Positions 1 to 11,780 are shown, numbered from the stretch's first letter. The stretch: 64,000 nucleotides of DNA from Sclerodactyla briareus (GCA_026419785.1 JAODTK010005538.1:1-64000), one strand, 5' to 3'. The notes: generated from the letters alone by a model not told the origin. Numbers and translations: made by a program.

Positions 1-2040
1 TTTTCAGGGTCGAGGTGAGGTGGGATGGAAAAGTGCAGGTGGGACTGTGGGGGAGGGAAAGTTAAAAGGGAAAGTGTTTGCTGGTGGGGGATTCGGATGG
101 TTCTGGTTATGTTGACAGGGAATTCAGCGCATCATAGCTAGCTGAAGCGTACGGTGTTTGGTCTTCGGGAGCAAGGGTGAGGATATTCGGAGAGGAGGGG
201 TTGTGTAATAGGATAGTGGGGAAGTGGGAGATGAAGAAGGTGGTGGTTGTCTAGGATAGGCACTAATAATCTCCGGGGGTTGACAAGTAGGACGTCTCCT
301 AAGATCCCGATTACGTGAACTGCTGTGAAGGCTTGAACGTCCACTCAGGTCAAACAGATCGCGATTTGCGGCATTCTCCTAGGTTGCGGTCGTGTTGAAG
401 GTAGGACGTAGCGGGTCTCAACAGGTGTCGAATTAGAGTGCGATGAGGAGGAGTCAGTTGTGGATGTTTCGTGTGTCGGGGGAAAGGCAGGGATCTTTTC
501 GTAAGGATGGTCTTCACCTTAATGGTTGTGGGGGCGGGTGTGGGGGCTTCAGGGTTAGGAAAGTTGGTAAATGTCTGCGGAGGAAGGGTTGTTAAAAAAA
601 TTTGGGGCGAGGGTTTATGTGTCCGGTATAAGGCCTTATGGCAGGGTGTAATAGTAAAGCATCTCAGTGGGAGGTCTTGCAGGTTCAAAACAGTAGTTTC
701 CTGTGCTAATGTTCAAAGTATCAGGTAAGAAGTTTGGATGCAGTTGCAGATTTTAGGACAGAAAGCAAGCCTGACGTCATTGGTAGAACAGAGCGTGGTT
801 GTACAGTGATATTTCCACAGCTGAAGTTCACCTTCATGGTTTGTTTTTGTTTATAGGCAAGAGAGGACCGATACTCTCCCGTGGCATTGGTGGGGAGTTT
901 GTTGTATGGGAGGTTGACTTCTTGAATAGTTTGGAGAAGGCCGATATTGGTGAAAGTTTTGTCAACTCTGTTTAGTGTGAAATTCCGGTCTAACTTCATC
1001 TGGTATTCCCCGTTCTTTATTAGTTGGCGTTGTGTACCATTCTCCAATTAGCTCTGAAGACAAACAACTCTTCTTAGACATTGCTTTTCGAAGTTTCTAG
1101 GAAGAGTTCAATCATATGGGTGATTCAGTATCCGATATGTCTTGTCGATGGTACTAGTGGCTAGTCATGGATCTGGAGTTTCCAATGTACGGAGGATTAA
1201 TTCCTTTATCAGCATGTACATTTTTCCTACCAGAAAGCCATATATTTTGGATTTAGTTTTGAGCAGTGATCCAGGGTCTGTAGATAATGTAGGGCTTGGG
1301 GGGTTAAAGCTCGGATGAAGTGATCACGATATTTTAGCTTTCAATGTGTCTTGTTCCGTCAAATCCCAAACAAAAAGAGTTGGTTGTGAGCTTGTTCCTG
1401 TTTTCGCGAAGGCAATGTTGATGTCCTCTTTTAGGTGTTTAGCGAAATAGATTGGCGGCTTGTATTAAATTGGTTAGAAAAGTACGACATGCTGTGAACT
1501 CTGGGATGGTTGCTCTTGAAAAAGGGTTCACGCAGGTTATGAAAGAGAAGTGAACGTTTAGTTCCTTGGAGGAGCCGAAAACGTCGCAGTAAGCACAGAG
1601 GCCTTTTGGATTAATAGGGAACTTCACATGGCCATCAAACGTAGTGACAGTTATGGTAACGGACTTTATCGTTTCTTCTGGGCCGTGTCTGCTCTAGAGC
1701 ATTTCAAAGTTCAGCAAAAGCCTGTCCAGCGGTTAGTTTTCTGTGTCTAAACTTGTTTTGAGAGGCAGATTGCCTCTAGTATCAAAGAGAATCCTCGTGC
1801 ATTTCTCTTATGTGAGAGGGGAGCAGGAAAAAACAGTCAGGAACCAGCATTGGTCCTTTGATAGATTTCGACTCGGGTAGTACAATTAGTACAACCAGGA
1901 GATGGCTAGCGTTCATAGTAATTATTTCTCATCGGGTTTTTACTCATTTGAGACTTGGATAATGTAAATTTGTGTGACCTACTGTAGTTTTGTCGGGGTT
2001 TTCCGGCTATTATTGGTGTATAAATATGGTGCGCCGCCCT
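1..2040. other. No gene identified; possible decayed coding remnant
   Basis: No gene could be recognised. On the minus strand three stretches read like old protein-coding sequence interrupted by stops or shifts: about 721-1047, 1439-1627, and its continuation near 1330-1440 in another frame. The 721-1047 stretch is rich in polar residues and has no low-complexity bias. No family match can be named. They could be a worn transposon or virus-like remnant, or chance. Confidence 0.25.
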
Positions 2041-2044
2041 GGTT

Positions 2045-3583
2045 TATAACGGAGGAACTGCACAGAAGCTCTAAGTGATGAAGTCCTGGTCAGGACGGAA
2101 GTTATCCTTCTTTAATACTAAAATCCTTTGCAGACGAGGTCTGTTCCATTAGCTATTATTGTCAATAAGACTTTGCAAGAATGTATTGTTCTGGGCTGAT
2201 TGGAGGAGAGCAATGCTTTCTCCTATTTTCAAGAAAGGTGAACAGGTCTTTCTTGTAATAAGGCCAGTCAGTCTTACTAGTGTTGTTGCAAGATTAATGG
2301 AATAATTCCTTCAGGATCATATGGTTGATTATTTCAATGAGCATAGTTGATAGGGATTCAGCATGGTTTAGGAAAAATCGTTCCTGTTTGACTAATCCTC
2401 TTGGAATTTATGGAAGCTGTTACATGTTCTGTTGATAACGTTGATGCTGTTGATATAATTTTCCTGATTTCGGGAAAGCTTTTGACCAAGGTCTATGGGC
2501 ATCTATTGCCAAGTTGGGAGCTTTGGCGATTGAGGGGAATGTCCTTAAGGGATTCGTGAGTGGCTTCATAATAGGGGGAACAACGCGTAGTTGTCATTAA
2601 TGGGCGGGTCGTCTTCTTGCAAAAGGTAACAGTGGTTCCCCAGGGGCTCGGTTCTCGGCGTTACTCTTTCTGGCGTATATGACGGATCTTGAAGGTTCTG
2701 TTCATTTAAGGGTTAAGAAGTTCGAAGACGATACCAAGTTGTATCGGGAGGTCGGTTCGAATGATGATGTTGAAATTGTTAAAAGGGATCTGGATCTAAT
2801 TCCAAAGGTATCAGACTGGCAAAGTTTTCATGTCGACAAGTGCCAAGTTATGCATGTGGTTTTATAATCGCAACGATTCCTTCAAGTTAAATGGCCAACA
2901 TAATCAGAGGTGATTCAGAAAAAGACTCTGGGTTTGTTTTGATTTTCTTTGAAACCTTCAAGCAGGTGCCGAAGCTGGCTAGAAGAGGTAATTGGATTTG
3001 CTTGATCAGGCGTCACTTCAGTTCCTTTGATAAGATATTGTTGTCAGGCTGTGTAAGCAACTAGTGAGACCGCACCTGGATATTAGTGTACAAGTGTGGA
3101 ATCCCAACTTTGCAAAAGACAAGCAGGTTATTGAAAATGTTCAGCATAGGGCAACTAGAATGATTGACGGTCTGAAAAATGTATCTACGAGGAAAGATTA
3201 AGGCGTCTGGTCTAACTACCATGAGCTGAGGCAAAATGGGGGTGACTTGATACAGGTTCAAATTGTCCATGGGCGAGATGGCCTGTCTTCCACTACTTCT
3301 TTGAATTTTCCCATGTTACTGCAATAGGAGGCCACGTCTCAAGCTTAGTGTGCAAGCGCCTCAATTGGACATTCGTAACTAGTTCTTATCGCCAGAGAGT
3401 GATCAAGGAGTGGAATGTCTTCCTGAAAATGTTGTTCGCTCTAAGAGTGTGAATGCGTTCCAAGAACAGTCGTGATTTATTTTTCGGGAATCACGGCGAA
3501 TGATTAGTGGTTGGTCATTTTCTTTCCTGGGACGTTGTGGCTCCGGGGTCGGTTATGAGGAGTATGTGCTTCCTGACCCTTAG
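2045..3583 (+). mobile_element. Decayed non-LTR retrotransposon (LINE), reverse transcriptase part, copy 1
   Basis: This is the 3' two thirds of an ORF2-type polyprotein that copies element RNA into the genome by target-primed reverse transcription. Read across several frames it shows the RT order: a finger motif IRPVSLTSV (about 2260-2290), QHG and NRS (about 2358-2385), then the catalytic box as FEDDTKLYR near 2725 (usual form FADD), then NDDVEIVKRDLD and DKCQVMHV. The C-terminal part resembles the VWNPxxxKDxxxIExVQxRATxMI region of jockey/CR1/L2-like LINEs near 3095-3165. It ends with a short peptide GYEEYVLPDP and a stop at 3581-3583. Stops and frameshifts throughout, and E in the FADD box, mean it is dead. 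The endonuclease part is not seen upstream. The same family recurs inverted at 34.2-36.6 kb. Confidence 0.8.
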
Positions 3584-4205
3584 CACGAAACTAACTAAAC
3601 TCACCACAAACAGTTCGGGGGATAGATTGGATTCGTCAGATTCACCCCCATAAGCAATATGTTACACACTATATAAAACGCAACATCATCCCAGGTTTGC
3701 GGTGTTAGTTTGTAAGAAGGGGAAAATTGTAAAGTCTTGTGTTGGAGGTTCGTAATTTTCAGCAGGAGTTTCAAAAGATTGTTCTGCACACTGTTAGTTC
3801 AAGTAGTTCAAGTCAGAAATGCGGCCTGCCATATGACACAATTCATTATCATCTCATAGCGGTAACTCCGAACTGACTTATTGTCAAGTTATTAATTTGA
3901 AATTGGCGGGTGACTTTGTGAGGGCTGTGCGGTTTTGTGGCCCAGCCCTCCTAGTGAACGTGTTTCCCCTCTACGACAGTCCCTGGCTAACAGGCGAGTC
4001 TTGGGGTGGTTTAAAATCAGCATGACGTGAGTAACAAGACGCGAAGTAGTGATTTATTGCCTATTGAAGAGGTTGCCATTATCTTAGTAAGCATATAAAG
4101 ACCATCGTTAAAGAAAACCCTGCTCTGCTCCAGGCTTTGTTGAATTGAAGCAAATAGTTCCTTGGACGCCAAACGGGAATCAATCTCTAAGATACAGCCA
4201 GCTAA
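3584..4205. other. No feature seen
   Basis: Ordinary-looking non-coding sequence. I see no repeat unit, RNA gene or convincing exon here. Confidence 0.4.
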
Positions 4206-4517
4206 CTCTGGCTCGATCTTTGTGCTGAGCGCCTAGCGGAGAACGAACAGGTACGATTTGAAGTTCCAGCAGCTATGGACTGGGACTCGTCACCAATTCC
4301 CCAAGATAAATTGCATCAATGGACTGCTGGATTTGCAGAAATCGCTCAAGATTACATGGGCAGGTCGAAAATCGCAGGAAAACTAAAGAGACCAAGGAGG
4401 GTTGCCATAGGTTATGCTTTGTGCAGAGCGTGTCGCAGCAAATTATGTGAGGATGCAGGACCTTCTAAAGTGCAGAAAAAATTCCTGAAAAGGAGAGGGG
4501 AACATTCCCTCTGTTAA
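4206..4517 (+). CDS. Candidate exon, unknown product
   Basis: A reading frame of about 103 codons is open from after a TAA at 4203 to a TAA at 4515-4517. An ATG lies at 4275, but the frame is open upstream of it (ending in RLAENEQVRFEVPAA), so an exon or a longer N-terminus is possible. The product would be small and basic toward the C-terminus, with a CRACRSKLC cluster that could bind metal, and a tail rich in K and R. A donor-like CAG|GTACGA sits at 4248-4256. The amino-acid mix is more protein-like than most frames nearby, but I do not recognise the family. It may be a transposon fragment or chance. Confidence 0.25.
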   Translation, partial: LWLDLCAERLAENEQVRFEVPAAMDWDSSPIPQDKLHQWTAGFAEIAQDYMGRSKIAGKLKRPRRVAIGYALCRACRSKLCEDAGPSKVQKKFLKRRGEHSLC

Positions 4518-5860
4518 CCCCCGCCCCCCCCCACAGGTTCAGCTAGTCCACCACTTCAGCCGCACACTAAAAATTAACAGTGCACAATCAAGTTTAGATT
4601 GAAAACATCAAAACAGCAGATAAGGGACCATTTTTTTTAACGCACAGGGAAGGCGAAGGCATTTTTAAGCCCAAGGGATGCAGGAAAACTGAAAAAAACA
4701 TCACCCCAAATAATTACGAATGCTATTTTGTGTTTGCCACTTTTGCCACTGGCAAGAAATAAAACATTGTCTGCTATAATGTCGCAAGTGCAAATAGCAT
4801 GCTGTCAGCACAGGATTGAAGGCCTCAAATAGGAATTGCATAAGGAGGAACGCTCAACACCACTAGCACGAGTCTCAAGAGTCTGCTCTCGTTCTATTGT
4901 ACCTAAAATAAAACAAGAATACCCAAGTCTAGCCAAAGAACTGTAGTATTAGCTGCTTAAATTAACATGACAGAACAAACAAATAAAACCCACTGGTTCA
5001 CTGAAGTGTTTGTTCTAGACCCAAGACAGCGCAGTGACGTATGCAGAAACAGGCAATGCAACTTGCAAACCATGCAGCTATGCATTCCTAATGAATTATA
5101 CTATCACAGCAGAGTAGATTGATCACAGAGGCAAAATCTTGCAGTAAATAATTTGTATTATAAATTTAGATAAGATGTTCAGAGGTTCCACTGGCCCAAG
5201 GTGATAATCGCATGTTCCAGCGGTTTGAGCCAACCAAGAAACGATGCGGTATCTATCTCAAATATCAAAAACCCTCTTATGGCAATTTAAACAATGTACT
5301 TACCTTTACCACTAACATTGATTACACCCCACTACTACTAGCCGCAGAGATCTGCATATCTTGTAGCCGAGGCTGGCACATTGCATTCCTTCATGGTAAA
5401 ACACTCAAAGCTATAGGGAATGTACATGAATGAAGTGGGTAGTAAAGTACATACCAATATATTGCCATGAAAACTGCGTACCATTGTATAACACATAGAC
5501 AATTTACAGTCAAGTTGTATTACAAACAAGTTAGAATTGTTATGAAGGGTAGTATAAACATTGTAGCCTACTTGACCAGCTAGCTAGCTCACAGGGTTAC
5601 TGCTCGCAACACAAGCATGCAGTTGATCACAGAATTCATTAGACCCCTAAGAGAACTAGACATGTGCAGGGAGTAAAACCGCAGAGCTGTCGACGTGTAT
5701 ATCCCCGCAGAATGGCGTTTGATCCTCAATTAAAAGAAGCACATTGAAGTTATGTCCATTGACATCTGGGAATTTGAAATCCCCTAGGCTACCTGTGTTT
5801 CAAGACCAACTGTTTTCACATTCTCAAGTTTTCGTTCAAATCCAACAAAATCGCAAAACA
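4518..5860. other. No gene; a polycytosine stretch only
   Basis: Starts with a C-rich run ending in CACAG (4520-4536), which resembles a splice acceptor tract but has no convincing exon after it. The remainder is AT-leaning non-coding sequence in which I see no repeat or RNA gene. Confidence 0.4.
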
Positions 5861-5861
5861 C

Positions 5862-6120
5862 AAATTTGACTTCTGATGACCGTCATGACCTACCATCATG
5901 TTTTCTCGGGACCATTTTGTAACCACTACAAAATTCCATGTAGCAGACTAACTCTGTATTTCGCCAAAAACGACAAATTGACCTCCTGTGACCGAAATCC
6001 ACCCGTGTTTTTCGGGGGGGGGGGGGGGGGGGTGGGGGGGGTGGGGGGACCATTCTTGTCCCCAACCCACCAAGTTTCATGTAAATAGGAACAACTCGTT
6101 TTTTCAGCAGAACCTGCAAA
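5862..6120 (+). repeat. Two-unit tandem repeat with a long G run
   Basis: Two related units of roughly 120-130 bp. The first runs from 'aatttgacttctgatgaccg' through 'gaccattttgtaaccac', 'aaattccatgtagcagactaactc' and 'tttcgccaaaaacgac'. The second runs from 'aaattgacctcctgtgaccg' through 'gaccattcttgtccccaac', 'aagtttcatgtaaatagg' and 'ttttttcagcagaacctgc'. The second unit carries a run of 19 G (6014-6032) followed by further G blocks. The reading frames predicted here come from the G run and are not genes. Confidence 0.55.
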
Positions 6121-6917
6121 TAGAGGGGAGCAGACATTCAGTGATGCACACTTTTCAAACTCATCCGAGAATTCACAAGGGCGGACATGAGTACCATGTT
6201 TCAGATCAGTGGATATAAAGCGTTAAAGTGTTATTGCGCTAAAGCTTAAGTTAGGGTTTTTGGCGGCGGCGACGGAGAGTAACAGGCACACCCCCAAAAC
6301 CATAATATCCCGAACACTTACAGTGTGCGGATGATAATATCAACCGTTTTGAAATCAAGTACAACTTTAGTTCAAAGCTAAACCTAGTAGGACAATTTTT
6401 ACTGGTATAAATGTTAGTAGTTCATATCGTTTATGCGTCACTTTGACCTGCTAGTTGAACACCCATGAAACAGTTACACAGTCTAGCTACAGAGTGACGG
6501 CTGGTGGGTGGGTGATATTGGGAGAAAAGGTGTCATTGTCAGAATTTTTTATAGCCCGCAAACGAGTGGGGTTCGGATAGTTAGGTTGGGTGGTGTAGCG
6601 CCGTCCCAGGTTCTGCCGCCCTGGAAATAGGAGGGGTAGCGCAATAACTTTCCAACGCTTTGTCTGATGACTTGGTAACATTCCGCCATTATGAACTCTG
6701 GTTGGTTGAAAGCGAAACATCACAGCATGTCTGCTAGCCCTCTTTTTGCAGGTTTTCAAAAGCCAAATACGAGTTATCCAAGTCACACGAAAAAGGGGGG
6801 GGGGGGGATAGCTGGTAACCAATTACACATTAACGTTAATTTGTAGGTCAAATTTGCAGACTCATGGATTTTTCAACTAATTAGTATTCAGACAAAACTT
6901 CAGGAATGGGGACTTAC
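6121..6917. other. Non-coding; related to flanking repeat
   Basis: Part of this stretch (about 6630-6800: 'tttccaacgctttgtctgatgac', 'ggttttcaaaagccaaatacgagttatcc', then a G run at 6796-6807) resembles the style of the preceding repeat in the opposite sense. No exon is convincing. Confidence 0.3.
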
Positions 6918-7153
6918 AGTGGGACCTGAACAACCGGTAGGGCATTTCGAAGTAACTGTGGGCATATTGTCCTCCCATTTTGATAGCCACCAGTCATGCC
7001 AGGCAAGGGACAACCTGTTGAAGACCCTCTTCCTGGAGAGCTTAGTGGCAGCAGATAGTACAGTGGCGGTTGATGTACTTGACACTGCCTTATGTCCCAA
7101 ATCAGCTCCTGGGTAGGGCTGTTCTGTTGAAAAGGCTAATTCTGCTGCTCCAG
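6918..7153 (+). CDS. Candidate internal exon, possible alpha-solenoid protein
   Basis: After an acceptor-like CTTACAG (ending 6918) one frame is open for 65 codons to a TAG near 7114. It has a helix-like, leucine-rich composition, for example RDNLLKTLFLESL followed by DSTVAVDVLDTAL. In the adjacent frame the code continues as RAVLLKRLILLLQ, ending at CCAG|GTCAGT, a donor-like site at 7153/7154. One base lost or gained near 7110 would join both halves. The pattern resembles HEAT-type helical repeats, but no family is recognised and the acceptor lacks a strong pyrimidine tract. It could be a real exon with an assembly indel, a pseudogene exon or chance. Confidence 0.3.
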
Positions 7154-8910
7154 GTCAGTTCTATGTGTCAGTCAAGGCAACTTCATCTTGTGAGAGAAAC
7201 CGTCAGCATGTTAGATGAAGAGTGACTGAGCCCAAGGGACAAGGCTAACTTTATTATCCACAGAAAACTGAACCATAACAATGCCACAGCCACTGATCAT
7301 GAAACAGTTCAATTAGTATTAAAAAAATTACACTTCAACGCTATTGTGAGACGAAGCACTTTGAAAGGATTGGGTGGACGTTAACATCCTAGTCTTTACC
7401 TAATTCAGAACATAGGTTACGCACCGGGGATTACCTACAGTAACAACAGTGAATACGATTGCAGCAAATAAGGCAGCAAAGTTCTGTTATGCCAAAAGAC
7501 GAATTTGGGGATGAGGCCCTACTGAGATATACATAGTAGGAGACTCTGTGACATATGGGCCGTGGACAGCTGCAGGAGCGTGATACCCGACGAGCGTGTT
7601 GACCAGATGCAGCGAGGCAAGGGTGAGGAGATTAGCAGCAATTAACTCACCATATGTGCAGGTTTCGTCGATGGCACACACTGATCGAGGCATCTGGCAT
7701 CAAACAGGGAGAGAGAGGAGAAAGGAAGAACCGAATACGGTGAGTAGAGAGGAATATTAACTGGTGGAGCCCATTCCTCGCTGAAGGATGGGTGATGGTG
7801 TGCATCAAAGCATGTCAAGTAACAGCATTTTTGTGAGATCTTTAGGTGAGTCCAAAAAAAAAAAGGTTACAGATGGCTTTTTCGACAGAAACATCACCAC
7901 AGCACGTCGTGCATTATGTTCCTGTCAAGTGTGCTCCCTTATGCAAGATGGTGTGTGTGGAGAGGTGTGGTGCGTGAATAATAATTTGGCACACAAATTA
8001 ATTTCCCTTATGAGATAAGACCTCTAGTCTTTCAGTCTTCACCCTCCCAAAAACACATAGTAGACGGTCTACAGGAACAGTAGGTATAGAGGCAAGTACA
8101 TATAACATCCGATATTTATTTAGGAGCGCCGATAGGAGCAACGACATGAATGGGAAGGATCAAGAAAAGTGTTCATACCAACCAGCAGACCACCCGCATC
8201 AGTATAGAAAGGACTACACATACATGCATGTCAAGGCCTGTTGTCCATACAGTAAATCAGAGCAAGATGCAACTACACAAACAATATATTAAAGATCACC
8301 CAATTATCTAATGTATAGGAACAAGAGTTAGATTTTTCGCTAGCCTGATTTGCGACAAGGATGACTAAGATTTCAAGAAAACGGCGTTTTTGAGCAAACA
8401 ATTACAGATGAGCATTTTATGAGGGATGGGTTCCATGAGTAGGAGAGATTTAAGGATTTTTTGGGGGGTCAATCCTACCTTACAGCCTAACCCCATTCCT
8501 AACAATAGAATTCTATTGTTTGTTGTTTCTGAGGAACCATTTCAAACAATGTCAAGGATATCGTCAGTCGTGTCCTCCAATCTTGGACAAAAAAAACACT
8601 GATACATCTTGACCCTGTCAAGGCGGCAACATGGTTGCATTACCCACCGCACCCCTCCCCCTGACAATGTTGGATCTAGAACCCGATCAGCCCTGAACGA
8701 ACTGTGGCTGAGACTAAACATGCATGGAGAGGGGGATGGGGGGAGGTGTATAGTAGTACCAGAATGAACAATTCATTACTAATGTCCAGACCAGTATAAC
8801 AACAAATGTTCCAACCGTTTGTCCACGATGGTAGGTCCAGTACAAAAAATTTACAATACAAACACACACATAATACCACACATATGAAGAGAAAAAATAT
8901 AAAATGCTGA
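7154..8910. other. Non-coding; isolated donor-like sites
   Basis: Two good donor consensus matches occur on the plus strand: GTGAGTAGAG near 7740 and GTGAGTCC near 7843. The second follows a short open frame beginning MGDGVHQSMSS at 7788. Without acceptors or a recognisable protein they are not called as exons. The rest shows no repeat or gene that I can support. Confidence 0.3.
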
Positions 8911-9039
8911 TAGTACAGGCAATAATAGTACAGGCAATAGTACTGGCAATAGTACAGGCAATAGTACTGGCAATAGTACAGGCAATAGTACAGGCAATAG
9001 TACAGGCAATAGTACAGGCAATTGTACTGGCAATAGTAC
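8911..9039. repeat. 12-bp minisatellite
   Basis: About ten tandem units of a 12-base word, caggcaatagta or ctggcaatagta, with the two variants partly alternating. Near its start one unit is expanded by three bases (aataatagta). Because 12 is a multiple of 3, all frames stay open and give artificial repetitive reading frames on the minus strand; these are not genes. Confidence 0.95.
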
Positions 9040-9955
9040 GTATCTTATGATCCATTTGAGCATCAATGTATTCCATTCTTTCTTCATGTGATGTCCTTCG
9101 TAAAATCCAGATATTAACCAAATTTTAGGAGTGATCTCAGTCAAATTTATAGCAGTATATTATTTTGTCTACTAGTACGGAAAATAGAACAAAAAAATCC
9201 TGCAAAATATGAAAAGGTTTTTCAAGGCCATACAATGCTTATTGTCAGTTTTGAACTACAAGCATTTATATCCAAGAATCGGAAGTGCGATGAACATATA
9301 GCAACAATAATATATAGCCCTCACGCACACCAAACAGAAGCGTTTAGGAACTTCCCCTCTCTTCTTAAGATAAGCATCACTGTTACCATGGAGACATAGA
9401 TAGTAGTTCACGACGTACCGGCGAACACCGTCAATAGCGTAGTTTCATGGGAAGCGATGGAAGTCGCATAGCCGTTCTTTAATTAATATGCAGCGGGGGC
9501 GATATACGTGCTAACACAGCCTACCTTGACTCGACAGAGATAAATTAATGAGGGTTTATCAAGGGAATAGTGAGAGGTATCATGTTTACGTGGGGTAAAC
9601 TGAGCACTGTGATCATCGGGTATGATAGATAATCCAATCAAAGTTTCATGAGATTCTGCGATGATGATAGATGATTCTCAAAACGAAAAATATAGGGATG
9701 GCTACTCGACACTAGTACAGAAGTTATTGCAAATGTGAAAATCTTTTGAAGATTATGTAATGTACTGGAAGTCCCTAAAATGATATATCACGGTTGTAAA
9801 AGAGTTGTTAAGATGTAAACTCTGGATCTCATTGTAAAGTTAACCCTAGAGAGAATGTGATCTGTCTTGAGTAATACAGGCTCATTTGAATTCAATCCCC
9901 ATGATGATAGACATTCTTCAGGAATCATTTTGATGAACTAGTGAACTTTGAATCC
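9040..9955. other. No feature seen
   Basis: AT-leaning non-coding sequence. I see no exon, RNA gene or repeat unit beyond scattered short words such as 'gatgatagat' (9660s and 9900s). Confidence 0.4.
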
Positions 9956-10150
9956 TGACCTTAAGAAATCTCGGATTGGTTCGGAAAAGTGTGCGTCGCT
10001 GCAATGCGGGGGCACTAATGTGCATAATTCATGTGACTTTTTTTAAAACTTCAAGGGATTACAACAAAACTACGTGGGTGAAGGCTATCTTGGGTCTGAC
10101 CAACAAAAGGGAGTCTTTATGTAGTCTGGGTTACGAGGAAGTTAGCACTC
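9956..10150 (+). repeat. Interspersed repeat family R1, fragment a
   Basis: Shares with R1c at 27.2-27.75 kb the ordered words 'agtg.gc.tcgctgcaa.gc', 'gcataattcatgtg', 'caacaaaact..gtggg' and 'tctgaccaa.a.ggg'. It is one diverged fragment of that family with no coding potential of its own; the reading frame across it (9976-10206) is fortuitous. Confidence 0.6.
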
Positions 10151-10940
10151 GTTGCAGCGCAACCAACCAGCTGTGCCCTCCAGCTATCGCATATACCAGG
10201 TGGTGATTGGTGAATGGCATAGCTTCGTCTTGGCTAACTGTTCAAATATGAGTTCATTATCTCACAACTAAAGAAGTCAATACACACCACGTTTGAGAAC
10301 CTGTTACGTCCCTTGGGTTGCTATTGGTTCTACGAGGAAACCTTATTGAACTAAAATAACTAAAGGTTTAATTTCCTTCGATATGTGTGGAATATCGGAA
10401 TGAAAACTTTAATATTGACAGAGGGGAACGAAACTTTCAGTATTATCGGAGGAGTCTGCAATTCATTATGGCTCTTTTGAATATCTTATTTGACAATAAT
10501 AGGCAAAAGAATAGTACGGTATGGGGAAATAGACCTAGTGAGTTGTGAGTTGTGAGAGACAATTGAGAATGTGAAGTTTTACAGGCTGTTTAATGCTTTG
10601 CATAGAAAGTTCTCAGCCGAGTATGAACGGTAAGGGAGATCATTTTCGCCGCTAATTACTTATGAACACATTTCTCGTTGGGTTGTATTGTAGGTTTTTG
10701 GATCAAGTAGGCCTAGAAAGAGATAATTTTCGACTAACTTACTTATTCTTTTCTAACGTTAGGCAGTACTTGATGCATGATTGGTTTCTGTTATACAGTT
10801 AATGCCATATGCATTAGGCCCCTTCACGCACAGTCTTACAAGACGTCCGTGGCGAACACATCTCTGGACCCACTGTTCAGGGATGTATAGGGGACCTAGA
10901 TATGTGAGAAGCTCGCAATTGAGTCCAGTCACGGCCGTCT
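10151..10940. other. No feature seen
   Basis: Non-coding sequence lying between two fragments of the R1 repeat family. It may be unrelated DNA or a worn middle part of the same repeat. No exon or RNA gene is visible. Confidence 0.35.
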
Positions 10941-11780
10941 TGAACAAGACTAGTCTTTAGGGGTGTTAGATACTTCTTTCCTAATGATTGCTCAAAAGCC
11001 GATCTTATTTTGCCCCCAACTGTTGGTCATTATTACAAAGCTGCCTTACAAGACAGCGATTTTCCCGTAGCAAATAACCTCCCAACACTTGTCGATTGAG
11101 CCTAACTGGCACACATGTCAGCCATAGTTGTAATGTGGCCCATTAGTGCTAAGGTGTCTACTTGCATAATTTCACAACTCCAAAGTTTTTCAAATTCCAA
11201 GAACAATCTGTCCCGACCAAAAGTACATCGTTTTCAAGGTCAACTGAGGACAAGAGATTTTTCAACTTACCCTAATTTCTTTTTCAAATTTGTCAGCAAA
11301 TTTAGTAGGTGTAGACTGTAGACTAATCTGTTCTAAAAAAAAACTAGAAAAAGTGGAGGCAATTTTACGTCACCGAGTCACATTTGCATAATCAGGCCCA
11401 TTTGTTAATTTTTCCATTTAGTCGGTCAAGGAAATTGGGGATCATTTCAGAGTGACTGCTTTCCGGTCTATTTTGCACGGTTTCCACAACAAGTGAAGTT
11501 TCTCCGATCCCGATTCTCACGGAGCTCGTTGGGTGTGGACTTTAGCTGGTACCGCAACATGAAGATGATTCCAAGGTCACCGGAGGGCAAATTGGCAAAA
11601 TATTACAAATCCTCTTCGTCAAATTTACACAAAACTTGGGTCGCGTGGACTTTAGTTTGTTCCGCGAAAAATATGGCAATTATTCAAGGTCAAAGGGTCA
11701 AGTTTTTGCAAGTTTTGTGATTTTTTCAAACTTTGCTGACATTTCAGCAGAACTTGGTGCATGTAGACAACAGTTATTCA
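10941..11780 (+). repeat. Interspersed repeat family R1, member b
   Basis: Begins with 'ttaggggtgttagatacttctttccta.tgattg', matching the words near 27.74-27.77 kb. It then carries repeated subunits of roughly 125 bp built on 'tggactttagctggtaccgc', 'aaggtca', 'gggtcaa.ttt.gcaa.tt.tgtgatttt..caaactttg' and 'cagaacttggtg' (about 11400-11770). The alternation matches member c at 27 kb. This looks like a tandem-structured dispersed repeat. Confidence 0.65.

Noticed and set aside
8714-9144. Repetitive minus-strand frames with (A/S)CTI or LLPV repeats
   Set aside because: Caused by the 12-bp minisatellite, which keeps all frames open; no transmembrane or repeat-protein gene is implied.
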